Assembly: GCA_937138255.1 (NCBI GenBank)
Contig: CAKZOU010000057.1
Coordinates: forward strand, 62,001-126,000
DNA: 64,000 bases
Source of the DNA: an uncultured Paracoccaceae bacterium
Lineage (GTDB): Bacteria > Pseudomonadota > Alphaproteobacteria > Rhodobacterales > Rhodobacteraceae
Reading direction: 5' to 3'
Of the stretch, positions 34,524-44,232 are shown piece by piece; position 1 is the stretch's first letter; the number at the start of each line of letters is the position of its first letter. The position numbers and the translations under genes were made by a program. The notes under the pieces were generated by a model that had not been told where the DNA came from, did not search any database, and saw only the letters and a list, made by a program, of their open reading frames with translations.

Positions 34524-34901
34524 TCAGGCCGTTTCGGCGCAGTGGCGGCGAAACGCACGTTTGAGCATATCAAGCTCGGCCCTGAGGAGGCTGATTTCGG
34601 CCCTCAGGTCGTGATCAAGCACGTCCCCCGCCAAAAGCGAGAAGGTTGCCAATATCGCGTCGGTCGCTGCGTCGGTGATCACAAAAGTCTGGACCCCGTC
34701 CGAGATTACTTCGGGTGGAATCGGAAACCGCAGAAACCAAACACCCGGCCCATCGCCAGCGCGCATGGAAAGACCCTCGATCGGCTTGTCGTGATGATGC
34801 ACCTTCAGGCTTGGCGCGGGCATATCCTTCCGAGGCGCCTTCAACACAGCCTCCCAGACCCCTTCGATCAGGCGGGTTTCTGTCAGGGTCATCTGAGACA
34901 T
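34524..34901 (-). CDS. Protein of unknown function following the DUF6478 gene
   Basis: 125 residues from ATG 34901 (MSQMTLTETRLIEGVWEAVL); GAGGAAC precedes it. No signal or membrane segment. The first 80 residues look beta-rich (PSLKVHHHDKPIEG, GVWFLRFPIPPEVISDGVQTFVITDAA). The last 35 form a probable coiled coil (DHDLRAEISLLRAELDMLKRAFRRHC). I do not recognise a defined family, though the protein resembles short Rhodobacterales proteins found beside DUF6478 genes. It starts 14 bp after the DUF6478 stop, so an operon is likely. Confidence 0.75.
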   Translation of the reverse strand: MSQMTLTETRLIEGVWEAVLKAPRKDMPAPSLKVHHHDKPIEGLSMRAGDGPGVWFLRFPIPPEVISDGVQTFVITDAATDAILATFSLLAGDVLDHDLRAEISLLRAELDMLKRAFRRHCAETA

Positions 34902-34915
34902 CTCGGTTCCTCGGA

Positions 34916-35698
34916 TCAAAGGCCAGCGCGGGGGTGTCGGCAGAGTGTCAGTTCGTGAATCGTGACCTGATTCATTTGCGGATTATCAAAGATGAGATCC
35001 AGCCACATCCCTTCGATCCGCTTTTCATTAAGTTTGGAAAATGCCAGATCGAATTCAACCATTGCTGCGGCTTCGGTCAATAGAAGCTCGCGCACGAACT
35101 GTTCGGTATTTGGGCCACACCGGATGTTGAGGCGTGCAAAGATCTCTAGCGGGCGCTCACATTCGATCCGAGCATCGAGCCGGATAAGGTGTTGTTTGTG
35201 AAGCCCCTGACACCCAGCGCCGGGAACCTCAATCGCCAAGGAAAGGAACGATCCGTCAAAGCCGAATACATCCATCCGCAGACCGAACGGGGCCAGGTCA
35301 CTTTCACGCTGGTTGCGCGTTTGGCGCAGCGTCACCTCACTCGCCCGGCAGTCGTGATGAATCGTGATCTCATCACCGAGCTGTGCTTTGGTTTCAACCG
35401 CAGCCGCTCCGGACACAGGCAACGGACGATTCCAAAGCTCAGGTCTCCATGACCAGTCAGTTCCGCTAGGTTTGGGAAAGGTTGCCGCACCAATTCGTGG
35501 CAGCGCCAGGCGATTGTCTGCGATGGCAAGCAGCCGATCAATTTGAATACGAAGCTGCCGGCTTGCCATGCGCATTCGACGCAGGTCGTTCAAATCTGCC
35601 CATTCGGCCCGCCGAACCCAACCGGTCCAACGCATCAAGATCAGGCGCTGAAACAGTTTGCCATTCAAGCCGTTCCATTCAACTTTCATGCGCCCCAC
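34916..35698 (-). CDS. DUF6478-family protein of unknown function
   Basis: 260 residues. From memory it matches the Rhodobacterales family DUF6478: ADLNDLRRMRMASRQLRIQIDRLLAIADNRLALPRIG, GTDWSWRPELWNRPLPVSG, GDEITIHHDCRASEVTLRQTRNQRESDLAPFGLRMDVFGFDGSFLSL. No catalytic motif is obvious; the repeated beta-strand pattern suggests an all-beta C-terminal domain. Base composition is visibly more AT-rich than that of neighbouring genes. It is followed by a small co-directional gene. The upstream neighbour, a lipoprotein gene, ends 68 bp before its start. Confidence 0.8.
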   Translation of the reverse strand: MGRMKVEWNGLNGKLFQRLILMRWTGWVRRAEWADLNDLRRMRMASRQLRIQIDRLLAIADNRLALPRIGAATFPKPSGTDWSWRPELWNRPLPVSGAAAVETKAQLGDEITIHHDCRASEVTLRQTRNQRESDLAPFGLRMDVFGFDGSFLSLAIEVPGAGCQGLHKQHLIRLDARIECERPLEIFARLNIRCGPNTEQFVRELLLTEAAAMVEFDLAFSKLNEKRIEGMWLDLIFDNPQMNQVTIHELTLCRHPRAGL

Positions 35699-35766
35699 CC
35701 AAGAAGCCTACATTCTTTCGAACCAATACGCTCTTGCACGTTATTCTTTCCACTCTTTGGAAACAG

Positions 35767-36414
35767 TTACTCAGTTTCGTGTGGGGCAACAACACTATTG
35801 GCCGCGATCAAAGCTTCGACAGATGCCCGCAAAAGCGCTTGCCCTTCGACAAAGCTCAATGGTGAACGATCGTATCCACGGAGTCGAACTGTCACCAGTC
35901 GTCCGCGTAGATCGAAAAATGCCCGCCACTCGACCGGCTGGAACCCATCGAACACGCCCTGCGGGGCACTGTTGAGATAGACCTCAACGACATGCCCCCA
36001 AACTCCCGTTTTGCCCACCGAAACTCTGCCGGGCGGACCATCGCCCGCCAGCAAGGTCTTTCCACTATCGCTTGCAAGAAACTTTCGAAGGCTCTGTTCC
36101 TCTCCCGTAACGCCTGCACTCGCGTCGGGCCCGAATTGCACCGTGATAAGGCCATCATATCGAGGTGCTGTGCCGCCCCGAGCAAGGAGCGCGCAACTCG
36201 CTTCCACCGCAAAGCCCGTATCGGCCCGTGTCGCATTCCTATCAATACAGTAGCCAGAAGGCGCAGCGACAACGACTGCCCCGTCCAGCAACTCGGCCCG
36301 AGTGACAACCGGCCCCGCAGGCCCGGACAGGAACGAGAACCCGCCGCCGCTCGGCTCACATCCGGCCAGCGCCAGAACGGCGCAGGCCAGAGCCAGTCGG
36401 CGGCAGGTGACCAA
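35767..36414 (-). CDS. Predicted lipoprotein of unknown function
   Basis: 215 residues. The only good N-terminus is a TTG start at 36414, one base after the ilvD stop; it gives a lipoprotein signal RRLALACAVLALAGCEPSG with lipobox LAGC. The body has GYCIDRNATRADTGFAVEASCALLARGG, a central KFLASDSGKTLLAGDG and RAFFDLRGRLVTVRLRGYDRSPLSF. The protein probably sits on the periplasmic face of a membrane. I do not recognise the family. It follows ilvD so closely that it is likely read from the same transcript, though the functions are unrelated. Confidence 0.78.
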   Translation of the reverse strand: MVTCRRLALACAVLALAGCEPSGGGFSFLSGPAGPVVTRAELLDGAVVVAAPSGYCIDRNATRADTGFAVEASCALLARGGTAPRYDGLITVQFGPDASAGVTGEEQSLRKFLASDSGKTLLAGDGPPGRVSVGKTGVWGHVVEVYLNSAPQGVFDGFQPVEWRAFFDLRGRLVTVRLRGYDRSPLSFVEGQALLRASVEALIAANSVVAPHETE

Positions 36415-36415
36415 C

Positions 36416-38146
36416 TCAGAGATCCATATAGATATGGGTCTCGGCCTTGGCGCCGGGATGGGTCACGGCGCCATCGACGGTCGAGCCGACGAGCTGGGCG
36501 TATTTCCAGAGGGCGCCGCTGGCATAGTTGGTCGGGCGCGGGCCCTTCCAATCGGCCTTGCGGGCGGCCAGTTCATCGTCGGTCAGATCGACGCTGATCT
36601 CGCCGGTGATGGCGTTGATGGTGATCTTGTCGCCATCCTTCAAAAGGGCAATCGGGCCGCATTTGGCCGCCTCGGGGCCGACGTGACCCACGCAGAATCC
36701 ACGGGTCGCGCCCGAGAAGCGGCCATCGGTGATAAGGGCGACCTTCTTGCCCATTCCCTGCCCGGAAATCGCGGCGGTTGTGGCCAGCATTTCGCGCATA
36801 CCGGGGCCGCCCGAGGGGCCTTCGTTGCGGATGACGAGAACCTCGCCTTCTTTGTAGTCGCGGGCCTTCACGGCCTCGAAAGCATCCTCTTCGCATTCGA
36901 ACACGCGGGCGGAGCCGGTGAAAACCTGCTCGGCTTCCGACATACCGGCGACCTTCACGATCGCACCTTCTGGGGCGAGATTGCCCTTCAGGCCAACGAC
37001 GCCGCCGGTCTTGGTGATCGGGGTAGCGACGGGATGGATCACGCGGCCATCGGCTTCGGCGGTGATGAGATCAAGCTCTTCGCCCAAGGTGCGGCCCGAA
37101 GCGGTCATGCAATCTTCGTGCAGAAGGCCCGCCTTGCGCAGCTCTTTCATCACGACCGGCACGCCGCCCGCCTCGTAAAGATCCTTGGCGACAAACTGGC
37201 CACCCGGCTTGAGATCGACGAAATAGGGCGTGTCGCGGAAGATGTCGCAGACGTCGAAGAGGTTGAACTCAATCCCCGCCTCGTGGGCGATGGCCGGCAG
37301 GTGCAGGCCGGCATTGGTCGAACCGCCGGTGCAGGCCACAACGCGCGCGGCATTTTCAAGGCTCTTGCGGGTGACGACATCGCGGGCGCGGATGTTCTTC
37401 TCAAGAAGGTTCATGACCGCCTCGCCCGAAGCGATGGCATATTGATCGCGGCTCTCATAGGGGGCCGGGGCGCCCGAGGAATTCAGAAGCGCAAGGCCGA
37501 TGGCCTCCGACACGCAAGCCATGGTGTTGGCGGTGAACTGGCCGCCGCAGGCGCCTGCCGAGGGGCAGGCCACGCGTTCGAGAACGGCAAGCTCGGCGTC
37601 CGAGAAATTGCCGGCCTGATGCTTGCCCACGGCTTCGAAGACGTCCTGAACCGTCACGTCCTTGCCGTCGAGACGGCCCGGCAGGATCGAGCCGCCATAG
37701 ATGAACACTGACGGCACGTTGAGGCGAACCATCGCCATCATCATCCCCGGCAGCGACTTGTCACAGCCGGCAAGACCCACGAGCGCGTCGTAGCAGTGGC
37801 CACGCATGGTCAGCTCGACCGAGTCGGCAATCGCTTCGCGGCTGGCCAGCGACGACCGCATCCCCTCGTGGCCCATGGCGATGCCGTCGGTCACGGTGAT
37901 GGTGGTGAACTCGCGCGGGGTGCCCGAGGCGGCCTTGACGCCCAGCTTGACGGCCTGCGCCTGACGGTTGAGCGCGATGTTGCAGGGGGCCGCTTCGTTC
38001 CAGCAGGTGCCGACACCGATCAGCGGCTGATGGATATCGTCCTCATCCAGACCCATCGCATAGTAATAGGACCGGTGCGGCGCACGGGCGGGGCCCTCGG
38101 TCACATGGCGGCTCGGGAGCTTGGATTTGTCGAAACGGCGGTTCAT
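36416..38146 (-). CDS. ilvD: Dihydroxy-acid dehydratase
   Basis: 576 residues, full length. Iron-sulfur cysteines appear in [19 protein letters not shown] and [17 protein letters not shown], and one more in [17 protein letters not shown] context; the C-terminal [19 protein letters not shown] is diagnostic. It dehydrates dihydroxyisovalerate and dihydroxymethylvalerate in valine and isoleucine synthesis. It is the first gene of a unit with the lipoprotein gene. No leader peptide or attenuator hairpin is visible in the 113 bp to the divergent CPBP gene. Confidence 0.97.
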   Translation of the reverse strand: MNRRFDKSKLPSRHVTEGPARAPHRSYYYAMGLDEDDIHQPLIGVGTCWNEAAPCNIALNRQAQAVKLGVKAASGTPREFTTITVTDGIAMGHEGMRSSLASREAIADSVELTMRGHCYDALVGLAGCDKSLPGMMMAMVRLNVPSVFIYGGSILPGRLDGKDVTVQDVFEAVGKHQAGNFSDAELAVLERVACPSAGACGGQFTANTMACVSEAIGLALLNSSGAPAPYESRDQYAIASGEAVMNLLEKNIRARDVVTRKSLENAARVVACTGGSTNAGLHLPAIAHEAGIEFNLFDVCDIFRDTPYFVDLKPGGQFVAKDLYEAGGVPVVMKELRKAGLLHEDCMTASGRTLGEELDLITAEADGRVIHPVATPITKTGGVVGLKGNLAPEGAIVKVAGMSEAEQVFTGSARVFECEEDAFEAVKARDYKEGEVLVIRNEGPSGGPGMREMLATTAAISGQGMGKKVALITDGRFSGATRGFCVGHVGPEAAKCGPIALLKDGDKITINAITGEISVDLTDDELAARKADWKGPRPTNYASGALWKYAQLVGSTVDGAVTHPGAKAETHIYMDL

Positions 38147-38259
38147 GGGCGTGGTCCTTGTCGGAAAACTATCGGCAAAGGTCTAAAAGACCGGATGCGT
38201 GCAGACAAGGCTGATTAGCCTCGATTGCCTCTGGCAAGGCTGCGGCCTAGGGTCCCGTC

Positions 38260-39174
38260 ATGCGATTTCTCTTTGCCCCCGGCGATTACGACGCCCACCC
38301 CACCTTCGCCGCACTTGCCGGAACCGAAACCGGCCTTGGCAAAACCATGCTGGGAATCATCTCCGTCATCCTCGGCTTTGCCCTGACGCCGCTTGTCCTC
38401 TCGGCCTTCGTTCCGCCCTCGTGGTCGCTGGCAACGGGGACCACCGCCGCGGGGCTGACGGTTCAGTTGGCGGGTTTCGCTCTGCCGCTTGGCCTTCTCG
38501 GGGTCGTGGTCTGGAGCCTGCATGGGCGCAGCTTTGCAAGCCTTTTCGGGCCTCGCGATCATGCGTTTGGCGGCTTCCGCAGCGTCTTTGTGAAGGTCTT
38601 GATCGTCATAGCCATCATGCAGGCCGCGCCGCCTTGGCCGGGCGAAGAGGATATCGCCCTGATCCGGCCGCTCGCCGCGTGGCTTGTCTATCTCCCGCTG
38701 GCTGTTCCGGCCGTGATCATACAGGTCACCGCAGAAGAGGCTTTCTTTCGTGGCTATATCCAGCAGCAGCTCGCAGCGCGGTGGGCCTCACCCCAAGTCT
38801 GGATGATCGCACCCGCCGTTGCCTTTGGTTCGATCCACTTCCTCAATGCCGAAACCCTGATCGAAGGCATCGTCTGGTCGCTCTGGGCCACCCTCTTCGC
38901 CCTCAGCGCCGCCGATCTGACCGCGCGGCACGGCTCGCTCGGCCCTGCCATCGGGCTGCACCTTGCCAACAACCTCTTCGCCATTCTGCTCTTCGGCATC
39001 GACGGGCGCGCCTCGAACGGCCTTGCCCTGATCCTCGTGACCCCGCCCGAAACCGATCTCTCGACCCTCGGCCCCGAGGCGCTTCTGACCCCGTGGGGCC
39101 TGAGCCAGATCGCCCTGACGATCCTCGGCGCGGGCATTCCCTGGCTCGCGGCGCGGCTTGCGCTCAGGCGTTGA
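38260..39174 (+). CDS. CPBP-family intramembrane metalloprotease (CAAX-like)
   Basis: 304 residues with about eight membrane segments. The Abi/CPBP motifs are clear: EExxxR in VTAEEAFFRGYIQQQLA, FGSIHFLN with the first catalytic His, and GLHLANNLFAIL with the second. Members process prenylated or other membrane proteins, or act in bacteriocin immunity; the substrate here is unknown. The upstream ribosome-binding site is weak. It ends 57 bp before accD on the same strand. Confidence 0.92.
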   Translation: MRFLFAPGDYDAHPTFAALAGTETGLGKTMLGIISVILGFALTPLVLSAFVPPSWSLATGTTAAGLTVQLAGFALPLGLLGVVVWSLHGRSFASLFGPRDHAFGGFRSVFVKVLIVIAIMQAAPPWPGEEDIALIRPLAAWLVYLPLAVPAVIIQVTAEEAFFRGYIQQQLAARWASPQVWMIAPAVAFGSIHFLNAETLIEGIVWSLWATLFALSAADLTARHGSLGPAIGLHLANNLFAILLFGIDGRASNGLALILVTPPETDLSTLGPEALLTPWGLSQIALTILGAGIPWLAARLALRR

Positions 39175-39231
39175 TTGCAATTCCCGAACGCTCGGCTTAT
39201 CTCGGATCAACAGATTTCCAAGGCTGGTGCA

Positions 39232-40152
39232 ATGAACTGGATCACCAACTACGTCCGCCCCAAGGTCAACTCGCTCTTCTCGCGCCGTGAGGTTCCCGAG
39301 AACCTCTGGACCAAATGCGATGAATGCGGAACCATGCTGTTCCACCGCGAGCTGGCGGACAATCAGAATGTCTGCACCTCCTGCGGCCATCACATGGCGA
39401 TCACGGCGCGGGCGCGCTTCACCGCCCTATTTGACGGTGGATCGTTCGCCGAGGTCGCCGTGCCCGAACCGTTGACCGATCCGCTGCATTTCCGCGACCA
39501 GAAGAAATACACCGACCGCATGAAGGCCGCCCAGAAATCGACGGGCGAAAAAGAGGCGATGCTGGTAGCCGAAGGCGATATCGGTGGAACGCCGGTTGTC
39601 GCTGCCGCGCAGGATTTCTCGTTCATGGGCGGCTCGATGGGGATGTATGTCGGCAACGCGATCATCGCCGGGGCCGAGAAGGCGGTTGAGCTGCAACGCC
39701 CCTTCATCCTCTTCTCCGCTGCCGGTGGCGCGCGGATGCAGGAAGGCATCCTGTCGCTCATGCAGATGCCCCGCACGACCGTAGCGGTCGAGATGCTGAA
39801 GGAAGCGGGGCTGCCCTATATCGTGGTGCTCACGCACCCGACAACCGGCGGCGTGACGGCCTCTTATGCGATGCTGGGTGACGTGCAAATCGCCGAGCCC
39901 AATGCGCTGATCTGTTTCGCAGGCCCCCGCGTGATCGAACAGACGATCCGCGAGAAGCTCCCCGAAGGGTTCCAGCGGGCGGAGTATCTGCTGGACCACG
40001 GGATGCTTGATCGCGTGACCCCACGCACCAAGCTGCGCGAGGAACTGACCACGATCCTGCGGATGCTTCTGGCACTGCCCGCAGCCGAGATCACGCCGCC
40101 TGCGAAGAGCGAGGCCGCACCGACGCCTGAGGAAAAGGCAGCGAAGAAGTGA
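39232..40152 (+). CDS. accD: Acetyl-CoA carboxylase carboxyltransferase subunit beta
   Basis: 306 residues from ATG 39232 ([26 protein letters not shown]). The N-terminal zinc ribbon has four Cys ([11 protein letters not shown] and [10 protein letters not shown]). The crotonase-like core includes [32 protein letters not shown] and [16 protein letters not shown]. With AccA it transfers carboxyl from biotin-BCCP to acetyl-CoA, the first step of fatty-acid synthesis. It overlaps folC by four bases (GTGA), the standard accD-folC arrangement. Confidence 0.97.
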   Translation: MNWITNYVRPKVNSLFSRREVPENLWTKCDECGTMLFHRELADNQNVCTSCGHHMAITARARFTALFDGGSFAEVAVPEPLTDPLHFRDQKKYTDRMKAAQKSTGEKEAMLVAEGDIGGTPVVAAAQDFSFMGGSMGMYVGNAIIAGAEKAVELQRPFILFSAAGGARMQEGILSLMQMPRTTVAVEMLKEAGLPYIVVLTHPTTGGVTASYAMLGDVQIAEPNALICFAGPRVIEQTIREKLPEGFQRAEYLLDHGMLDRVTPRTKLREELTTILRMLLALPAAEITPPAKSEAAPTPEEKAAKK

Positions 40153-41423
40153 CAACCGGTTCCGATGTCATCCTGCAAAGGATGATGGCGCTCCACCCCA
40201 AGATCATCGACCTGACCCTCGATCGCGTCTGGCGGCTTCTTGAGAAGGTCGGCAATCCTCAAGACCGTCTGCCGCCGGTGATCCATGTCGCCGGGACGAA
40301 CGGCAAGGGTTCGACTCAGGCAATGATCCGCGCGGGGCTCGAGGCCGAGGGGAAGGTCGTCCACGCCTACACCTCGCCCCACCTTGCACGGTTTCACGAG
40401 CGCATCCGCGTGGCGGGCGAGTTGATCTCCGAGGCGGCGCTGACCGAGGTCTTGGACCGCGCCTATAAGGCCAACGGCTCGGACCCGATCACCTATTTCG
40501 AGATTACGACAGTGGCCGCGATCATGGCCTTTGCCGAGACACCGGCGGATTACACGCTTCTCGAGGTCGGCCTCGGCGGCAGGCTCGATGCGACCAACGT
40601 GATTGCCAAACCTGCGCTGACGATCATCACGCCCGTGGACCTCGATCATCAGCAATACCTAGGCGAGACGCTGGCCCAGATCGCCGGCGAAAAGGCAGGG
40701 ATCATCAAGCGCGCCGTGCCTTGCGTGGTTGGGCCGCAGCTCGATGAAGGGCTTGAGGTCATTGAACGGGTCGCGGCGCGGAATGGCGCGCCGGTCTATG
40801 CCTATGGCCAGCACTATCACGTTAGCACCGAGCGCGGCCGCCTGATCTATCAAGACGAGCGCGGGCTGCTCGATTTGCCCCTGCCCAACCTGCCCGGCCC
40901 GCACCAGATCCAAAATGCGGGCGGCGCCGTCGCCGCTCTGCGCGTTTTGGGCTTTGGCGAAGAGGCTTGCGAGGCGGCTGTAACCCGCGCCTTCTGGCCC
41001 GCGCGGATGCAGCACATGAAATCGGGCCACCTTGTCGATCTGGCCAAGCCCGCCGAGCTTTGGCTCGACGGCGGGCACAATCCCCACGCGGGGCGGGCGC
41101 TGGCCGAGACCCTCGCGGCGCTGCCCGACCGCCCGATCCACCTCATCTGCGGGATGCTCAACACCAAGGATATCGGCGGCTACCTGCGCCCTCTGGCCAA
41201 GATCGCCAAGAGCCTCATCGCCCTGTCGATCCCGGGCGAGGCCAATACGCTCCCCGCCGAGGTGACGGCGGAAGAGGCCCGCAAGGCGGGCTTTGAGGCG
41301 ACGACCGCTGCATCCGTTGACGAAGCCATCACCGCGATCACCGCAAAAGACCCGAACGCCCGCATCCTTATTTGCGGCTCGCTCTATCTCGCCGGCCACG
41401 TCCTGCGCGAAAACGGCGCGTGA
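40149..41423 (+). CDS. folC: Bifunctional folylpolyglutamate synthase / dihydrofolate synthase
   Basis: 424 residues, GTG start overlapping accD (GTGA). Mur-ligase family: P-loop [20 protein letters not shown], folate-contacting [21 protein letters not shown]-binding [42 protein letters not shown] with the metal-ligand His, and [16 protein letters not shown] in the C-terminal domain. It adds glutamate to dihydropteroate and folates. An intrinsic terminator follows 8 bp after the stop. Confidence 0.97.
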   Translation: MTTGSDVILQRMMALHPKIIDLTLDRVWRLLEKVGNPQDRLPPVIHVAGTNGKGSTQAMIRAGLEAEGKVVHAYTSPHLARFHERIRVAGELISEAALTEVLDRAYKANGSDPITYFEITTVAAIMAFAETPADYTLLEVGLGGRLDATNVIAKPALTIITPVDLDHQQYLGETLAQIAGEKAGIIKRAVPCVVGPQLDEGLEVIERVAARNGAPVYAYGQHYHVSTERGRLIYQDERGLLDLPLPNLPGPHQIQNAGGAVAALRVLGFGEEACEAAVTRAFWPARMQHMKSGHLVDLAKPAELWLDGGHNPHAGRALAETLAALPDRPIHLICGMLNTKDIGGYLRPLAKIAKSLIALSIPGEANTLPAEVTAEEARKAGFEATTAASVDEAITAITAKDPNARILICGSLYLAGHVLRENGA

Positions 41424-41431
41424 GACGACAA

Positions 41432-41461
41432 CGGGCGCCCGAGGGCGCCCGCGTTCTTTCC
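41432..41461 (+). terminator. Rho-independent terminator of accD-folC
   Basis: Stem CGGGCGCCC / GGGCGCCCG (41432-41451) with a very short loop, followed by CGTTCTTTCCC. It lies between the convergent folC and gabT stops and may serve both strands, but the T-rich tail is on the plus side. Confidence 0.7.
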
Positions 41462-41474
41462 CATTCCAACCCGA

Positions 41475-42752
41475 TCAGGCGGCCTTCGCGGCCTCGACCG
41501 AAGCCTCAAGGATATCGAGCGCCTCGTTGAAATGCGCGTCGGGAATGGTGATCGGCGCGAGGAAGCGCACGACGTTGCCATAGACGCCGCAGGTCAGAAG
41601 GATCAGCCCCCGCTTGAGCGCCTCGTCCTTCACGCGGTTGGTAAAGCCCGCGTCCGGCGCCTTGCCGTCGGCCGTGTTGAACTCGACCGCGACCATGAAG
41701 CCGGGGCCGCGCACATCGGCGATCTGCGGGGTGGTGGCGCGCAGGGCCTCGAGCCGCTGGCGCAGCTTGGAGCCCAGAACGTTGGCGCGGTTGCAAAGGT
41801 CTTCATCCTCGATCACGTCGAGCACGGCGTGCGCCGCAGCGATGCCGATCGGGTTGCCGCCATAGGTGCCACCAAGGCCGCCGGGGTTGGCGGCGTCCAT
41901 GATCGAGGCACGGCCGGTCACAGCAGCAATCGGGAAGCCGCCGCCAAGGCCCTTGGCCATGGTGGTCAGGTCGGCGGCCACATCGTGATGGTTCATCGCA
42001 AACATCCGGCCGGTGCGGGCAAAGCCGGTCTGGACCTCGTCGGCGATCATGACGATGCCATGCTCGTCACAGAGCTTGCGCACAGCGCGCATCAGCTCGG
42101 TCGGGGCCGGATAGAAGCCGCCCTCGCCCTGCACAGGCTCAATGATGATCGCGGCCACGCGCGCGGGATCGAGATCGGCTTTGAAAAGCTGCGTGATTGC
42201 CGCCATCGACGCGTCAACCGAACCGCCATGCAGCTCGACCGGGAAGGGAACGTGATAGACATCGGGCACCATCGTGCCGAAGCCGGCCTTGTAGGGCTGA
42301 ACCTTGCCGGTCAGCGCCATGCCCATGAAGGTCCGGCCATGGAAGCCGCCGCCGAAAGCGATCACGGCATTGCGGCCGGTCGCGGCGCGGGCGATCTTGA
42401 TCGAGTTCTCGACGGCTTCGGCGCCGGTGGTGACGAAAATCGTCCGCTTCTCGAAATCGCCGGGGGTCGCGGCATTCAGGCGCTCGGCCAGTTGGATGTA
42501 GTTCTCGTAGGGCAGAACCTGGTGGCAGGTGTGGGTGAAGCTGTCGAGTTGCTTTTTCACCGCGTCGATAACCTTGGGGTGGCGGTGGCCGGTGTTGACC
42601 ACGGCGATTCCGGCGGCGAAATCGATGTAGCGGTTGCCTTCGACATCCCAAACCTCGGCGTTCTCGGCACGCTCGACGTAGATCTGGGTCATCATGCCAA
42701 CGCCGCGGGCGATGGCGGTATTGCGGCGCTTGGCGATATCGGCGTTCTTCAT
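41475..42752 (-). CDS. gabT: 4-aminobutyrate--2-oxoglutarate aminotransferase
   Basis: 425 residues from ATG 42752 (MKNADIAKRRNTAIARGVGMMTQIYVERAEN); the frame extends upstream without a better start. Class III PLP aminotransferase: IFVTTGAEAVENSIKIAR, FGGGFHGRTFMGMALTG, IIEPVQGEGGFYPAP, MIADEVQTGFARTGRMFA, and the PLP lysine in TTMAKGLGGGFPIAAVTGR. It converts GABA to succinate semialdehyde. The usual gabD partner is not next to it. The 311-bp upstream region carries two candidate operator palindromes. Confidence 0.93.
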   Translation of the reverse strand: MKNADIAKRRNTAIARGVGMMTQIYVERAENAEVWDVEGNRYIDFAAGIAVVNTGHRHPKVIDAVKKQLDSFTHTCHQVLPYENYIQLAERLNAATPGDFEKRTIFVTTGAEAVENSIKIARAATGRNAVIAFGGGFHGRTFMGMALTGKVQPYKAGFGTMVPDVYHVPFPVELHGGSVDASMAAITQLFKADLDPARVAAIIIEPVQGEGGFYPAPTELMRAVRKLCDEHGIVMIADEVQTGFARTGRMFAMNHHDVAADLTTMAKGLGGGFPIAAVTGRASIMDAANPGGLGGTYGGNPIGIAAAHAVLDVIEDEDLCNRANVLGSKLRQRLEALRATTPQIADVRGPGFMVAVEFNTADGKAPDAGFTNRVKDEALKRGLILLTCGVYGNVVRFLAPITIPDAHFNEALDILEASVEAAKAA

Positions 42753-42854
42753 CTCTTCTGTCCTTGACTGACTGGGCGCCTCGCGCCCGAAAACTCTCCG
42801 GCAGAAGCACGCGTGAATGCAGCGGCAGCCGGAACGCAACAAGCATATCTGAAC

Positions 42855-42869
42855 GGCTGCTGCGCAGCC
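42855..42869. promoter_or_regulatory. Palindrome GGCTGC-N3-GCAGCC upstream of gabT
   Basis: A 6+6 bp perfect inverted repeat about 105 bp before the gabT start, next to TAAAAAAATG. It could be an operator or a leader hairpin in the 5' UTR. There is no T-run in the right place for a terminator. Confidence 0.35.
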
Positions 42870-42915
42870 ATAAAAAAATGATCAAATTTTTCCTGAGGTG
42901 GCGAATGAAAGAAAT

Positions 42916-42930
42916 TTCGCGGCTCGCGAA
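42916..42930. promoter_or_regulatory. Palindrome TTCGCG-N3-CGCGAA upstream of gabT
   Basis: A perfect 15-bp dyad about 165 bp before the gabT start. A related half (ACCGCGAATC) recurs 12-20 bp further on. It is a candidate regulator-binding site of unknown cognate protein. Confidence 0.4.
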
Positions 42931-43063
42931 TCATGCCAGTTGACCGCGAATCAGTGATCCGCTTAGATTCGGACAAGTGATTTGCGTCAGCGTGGCCCCA
43001 GATCGCGCGACTGAGCAGTTTGGCAGGGCGGAGAGGCGAGCAAGAGGCTCGTCTTTCTGTTTT

Positions 43064-44140
43064 TCAGGGGTGCGAAACGTGGCGCTGTTCCACGCCCCAG
43101 TCAACCGCCTGCATCTCGCGCAAACGGCTGGCCGTGCGCTCGAATTCAAAGGTTCCTTCGCCCTCGACATAGAGCATTTCCGGTTCTGCCGCGGCGGAGC
43201 AGATCAGCCGAACCCGCGCCTCATAGAGTGCGTCGATCAGGGTCACGAAGCGGCGGGCCTCGTTGAAATTCTGGCGCGAGAGGCGGGGGATATCCTCGAG
43301 GATCAGAACCCGCGCGGCCTCGGCCAAGGCCAGATAGTCGGCCGCGCCAAGAGGCTTGCCGCAAAGATCATAGAAGCTCGCCCGCGCAACGCCGTTGCAG
43401 AAACCGGGGATCTCGACATCGCGCCCATTGACCCGAAGGTGCAGCGGCGCGGCGCGGTCGCCCGCGAAATCGACCCAGATCGCCCGGATCGCCGCGCGTG
43501 CGGCGGCGTTGTTGGGGGTGAAATAGGTCTTCTCGCCCTCAAGCCGCCCCTGCCGGTAATCGGTCTCGCTGGCAAGTTCGTGGATCACCAACTGCTCTTT
43601 CAGCATTGATATGAATGGCAGAAAGAGCTGACGGTTGAGGCCGTTCTTGTAGAGCTCATCGGGGTGCCGGTTCGAGGTTGTCACCACCGTCACGCCTGCA
43701 GCAAAGAGCTTTTCGAAAAGCCGTCCGACGATCATCGCATCGGCGATATCGCTGATTTGCATCTCGTCAAAGGCGAGAAGCCTGACTTCCTTTGCCAGTA
43801 TCTCGGCCACCGGAGCGATGGCGTCATCCACACCCCGCGCCCGGGCCTTGCCCATCTCGGCATGGACCCATTGCATGAAGGCGTGGAAGTGCTCGCGCTT
43901 CTTGGGCGCCTCAACCTCGGCATAAAGCAGGTCCATCAGCATCGACTTGCCACGCCCGACCCCGCCCCAGAGGTAGAGGCCCCTCACTGGCTCGGGCGGC
44001 TTGGCGAACCAGCCGCGTTTGACAGGGTGGGACAGACCTTCGCGCACCCGCTCTAGTTCGGGCAAGGCTGCCAATTGCGCCGGATCGGAACTAATCCGCG
44101 CTGCGTCGATGCCTGCCTGATACGCCTCTTGAATGGTCAT
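43064..44140 (-). CDS. zapE: Cell division protein ZapE (AFG1-like ATPase)
   Basis: 358 residues. P-loop in LYLWGGVGRGKSMLMDLLY, Walker B in LLAFDEMQISDIADA, sensor region VVTTSNRHPDELYKNGLNRQLFLPFI, and the family segments YFTPNNAAAR and RASFYDLCGKPLGAADYLALAE. ZapE interacts with FtsZ in E. coli, and AFG1 homologues act in membrane-protein quality control. It is encoded upstream of gabT on the same strand but separated by 311 bp. Confidence 0.95.
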   Translation of the reverse strand: MTIQEAYQAGIDAARISSDPAQLAALPELERVREGLSHPVKRGWFAKPPEPVRGLYLWGGVGRGKSMLMDLLYAEVEAPKKREHFHAFMQWVHAEMGKARARGVDDAIAPVAEILAKEVRLLAFDEMQISDIADAMIVGRLFEKLFAAGVTVVTTSNRHPDELYKNGLNRQLFLPFISMLKEQLVIHELASETDYRQGRLEGEKTYFTPNNAAARAAIRAIWVDFAGDRAAPLHLRVNGRDVEIPGFCNGVARASFYDLCGKPLGAADYLALAEAARVLILEDIPRLSRQNFNEARRFVTLIDALYEARVRLICSAAAEPEMLYVEGEGTFEFERTASRLREMQAVDWGVEQRHVSHP

Positions 44141-44232
44141 GCCCCGACATAGCCAGAGGTCGCCCGCTTGGGAATACCTCGCTGGATCGGAAATTCGTTT
44201 GACGGCGTGCCGGAAAGGAGGATTGTGGCGCC

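Larger units (their letters stand above)
42753..43063. other. 311-bp noncoding region upstream of gabT
   Basis: No convincing gene is present. It holds an imperfectly flanked hairpin GGCTGC-TGC-GCAGCC (42855-42869) beside an A-run, and a perfect palindrome TTCGCG-GCT-CGCGAA (42916-42930). The more AT-rich centre around 42870-42900 probably contains the gabT promoter. No RNA gene was recognised. Confidence 0.6.

Noticed and set aside
38147-38259. Attenuator or riboswitch upstream of ilvD
   Set aside because: Only a small GGTC-N-GACC hairpin is present, without a leader peptide or a T-run.
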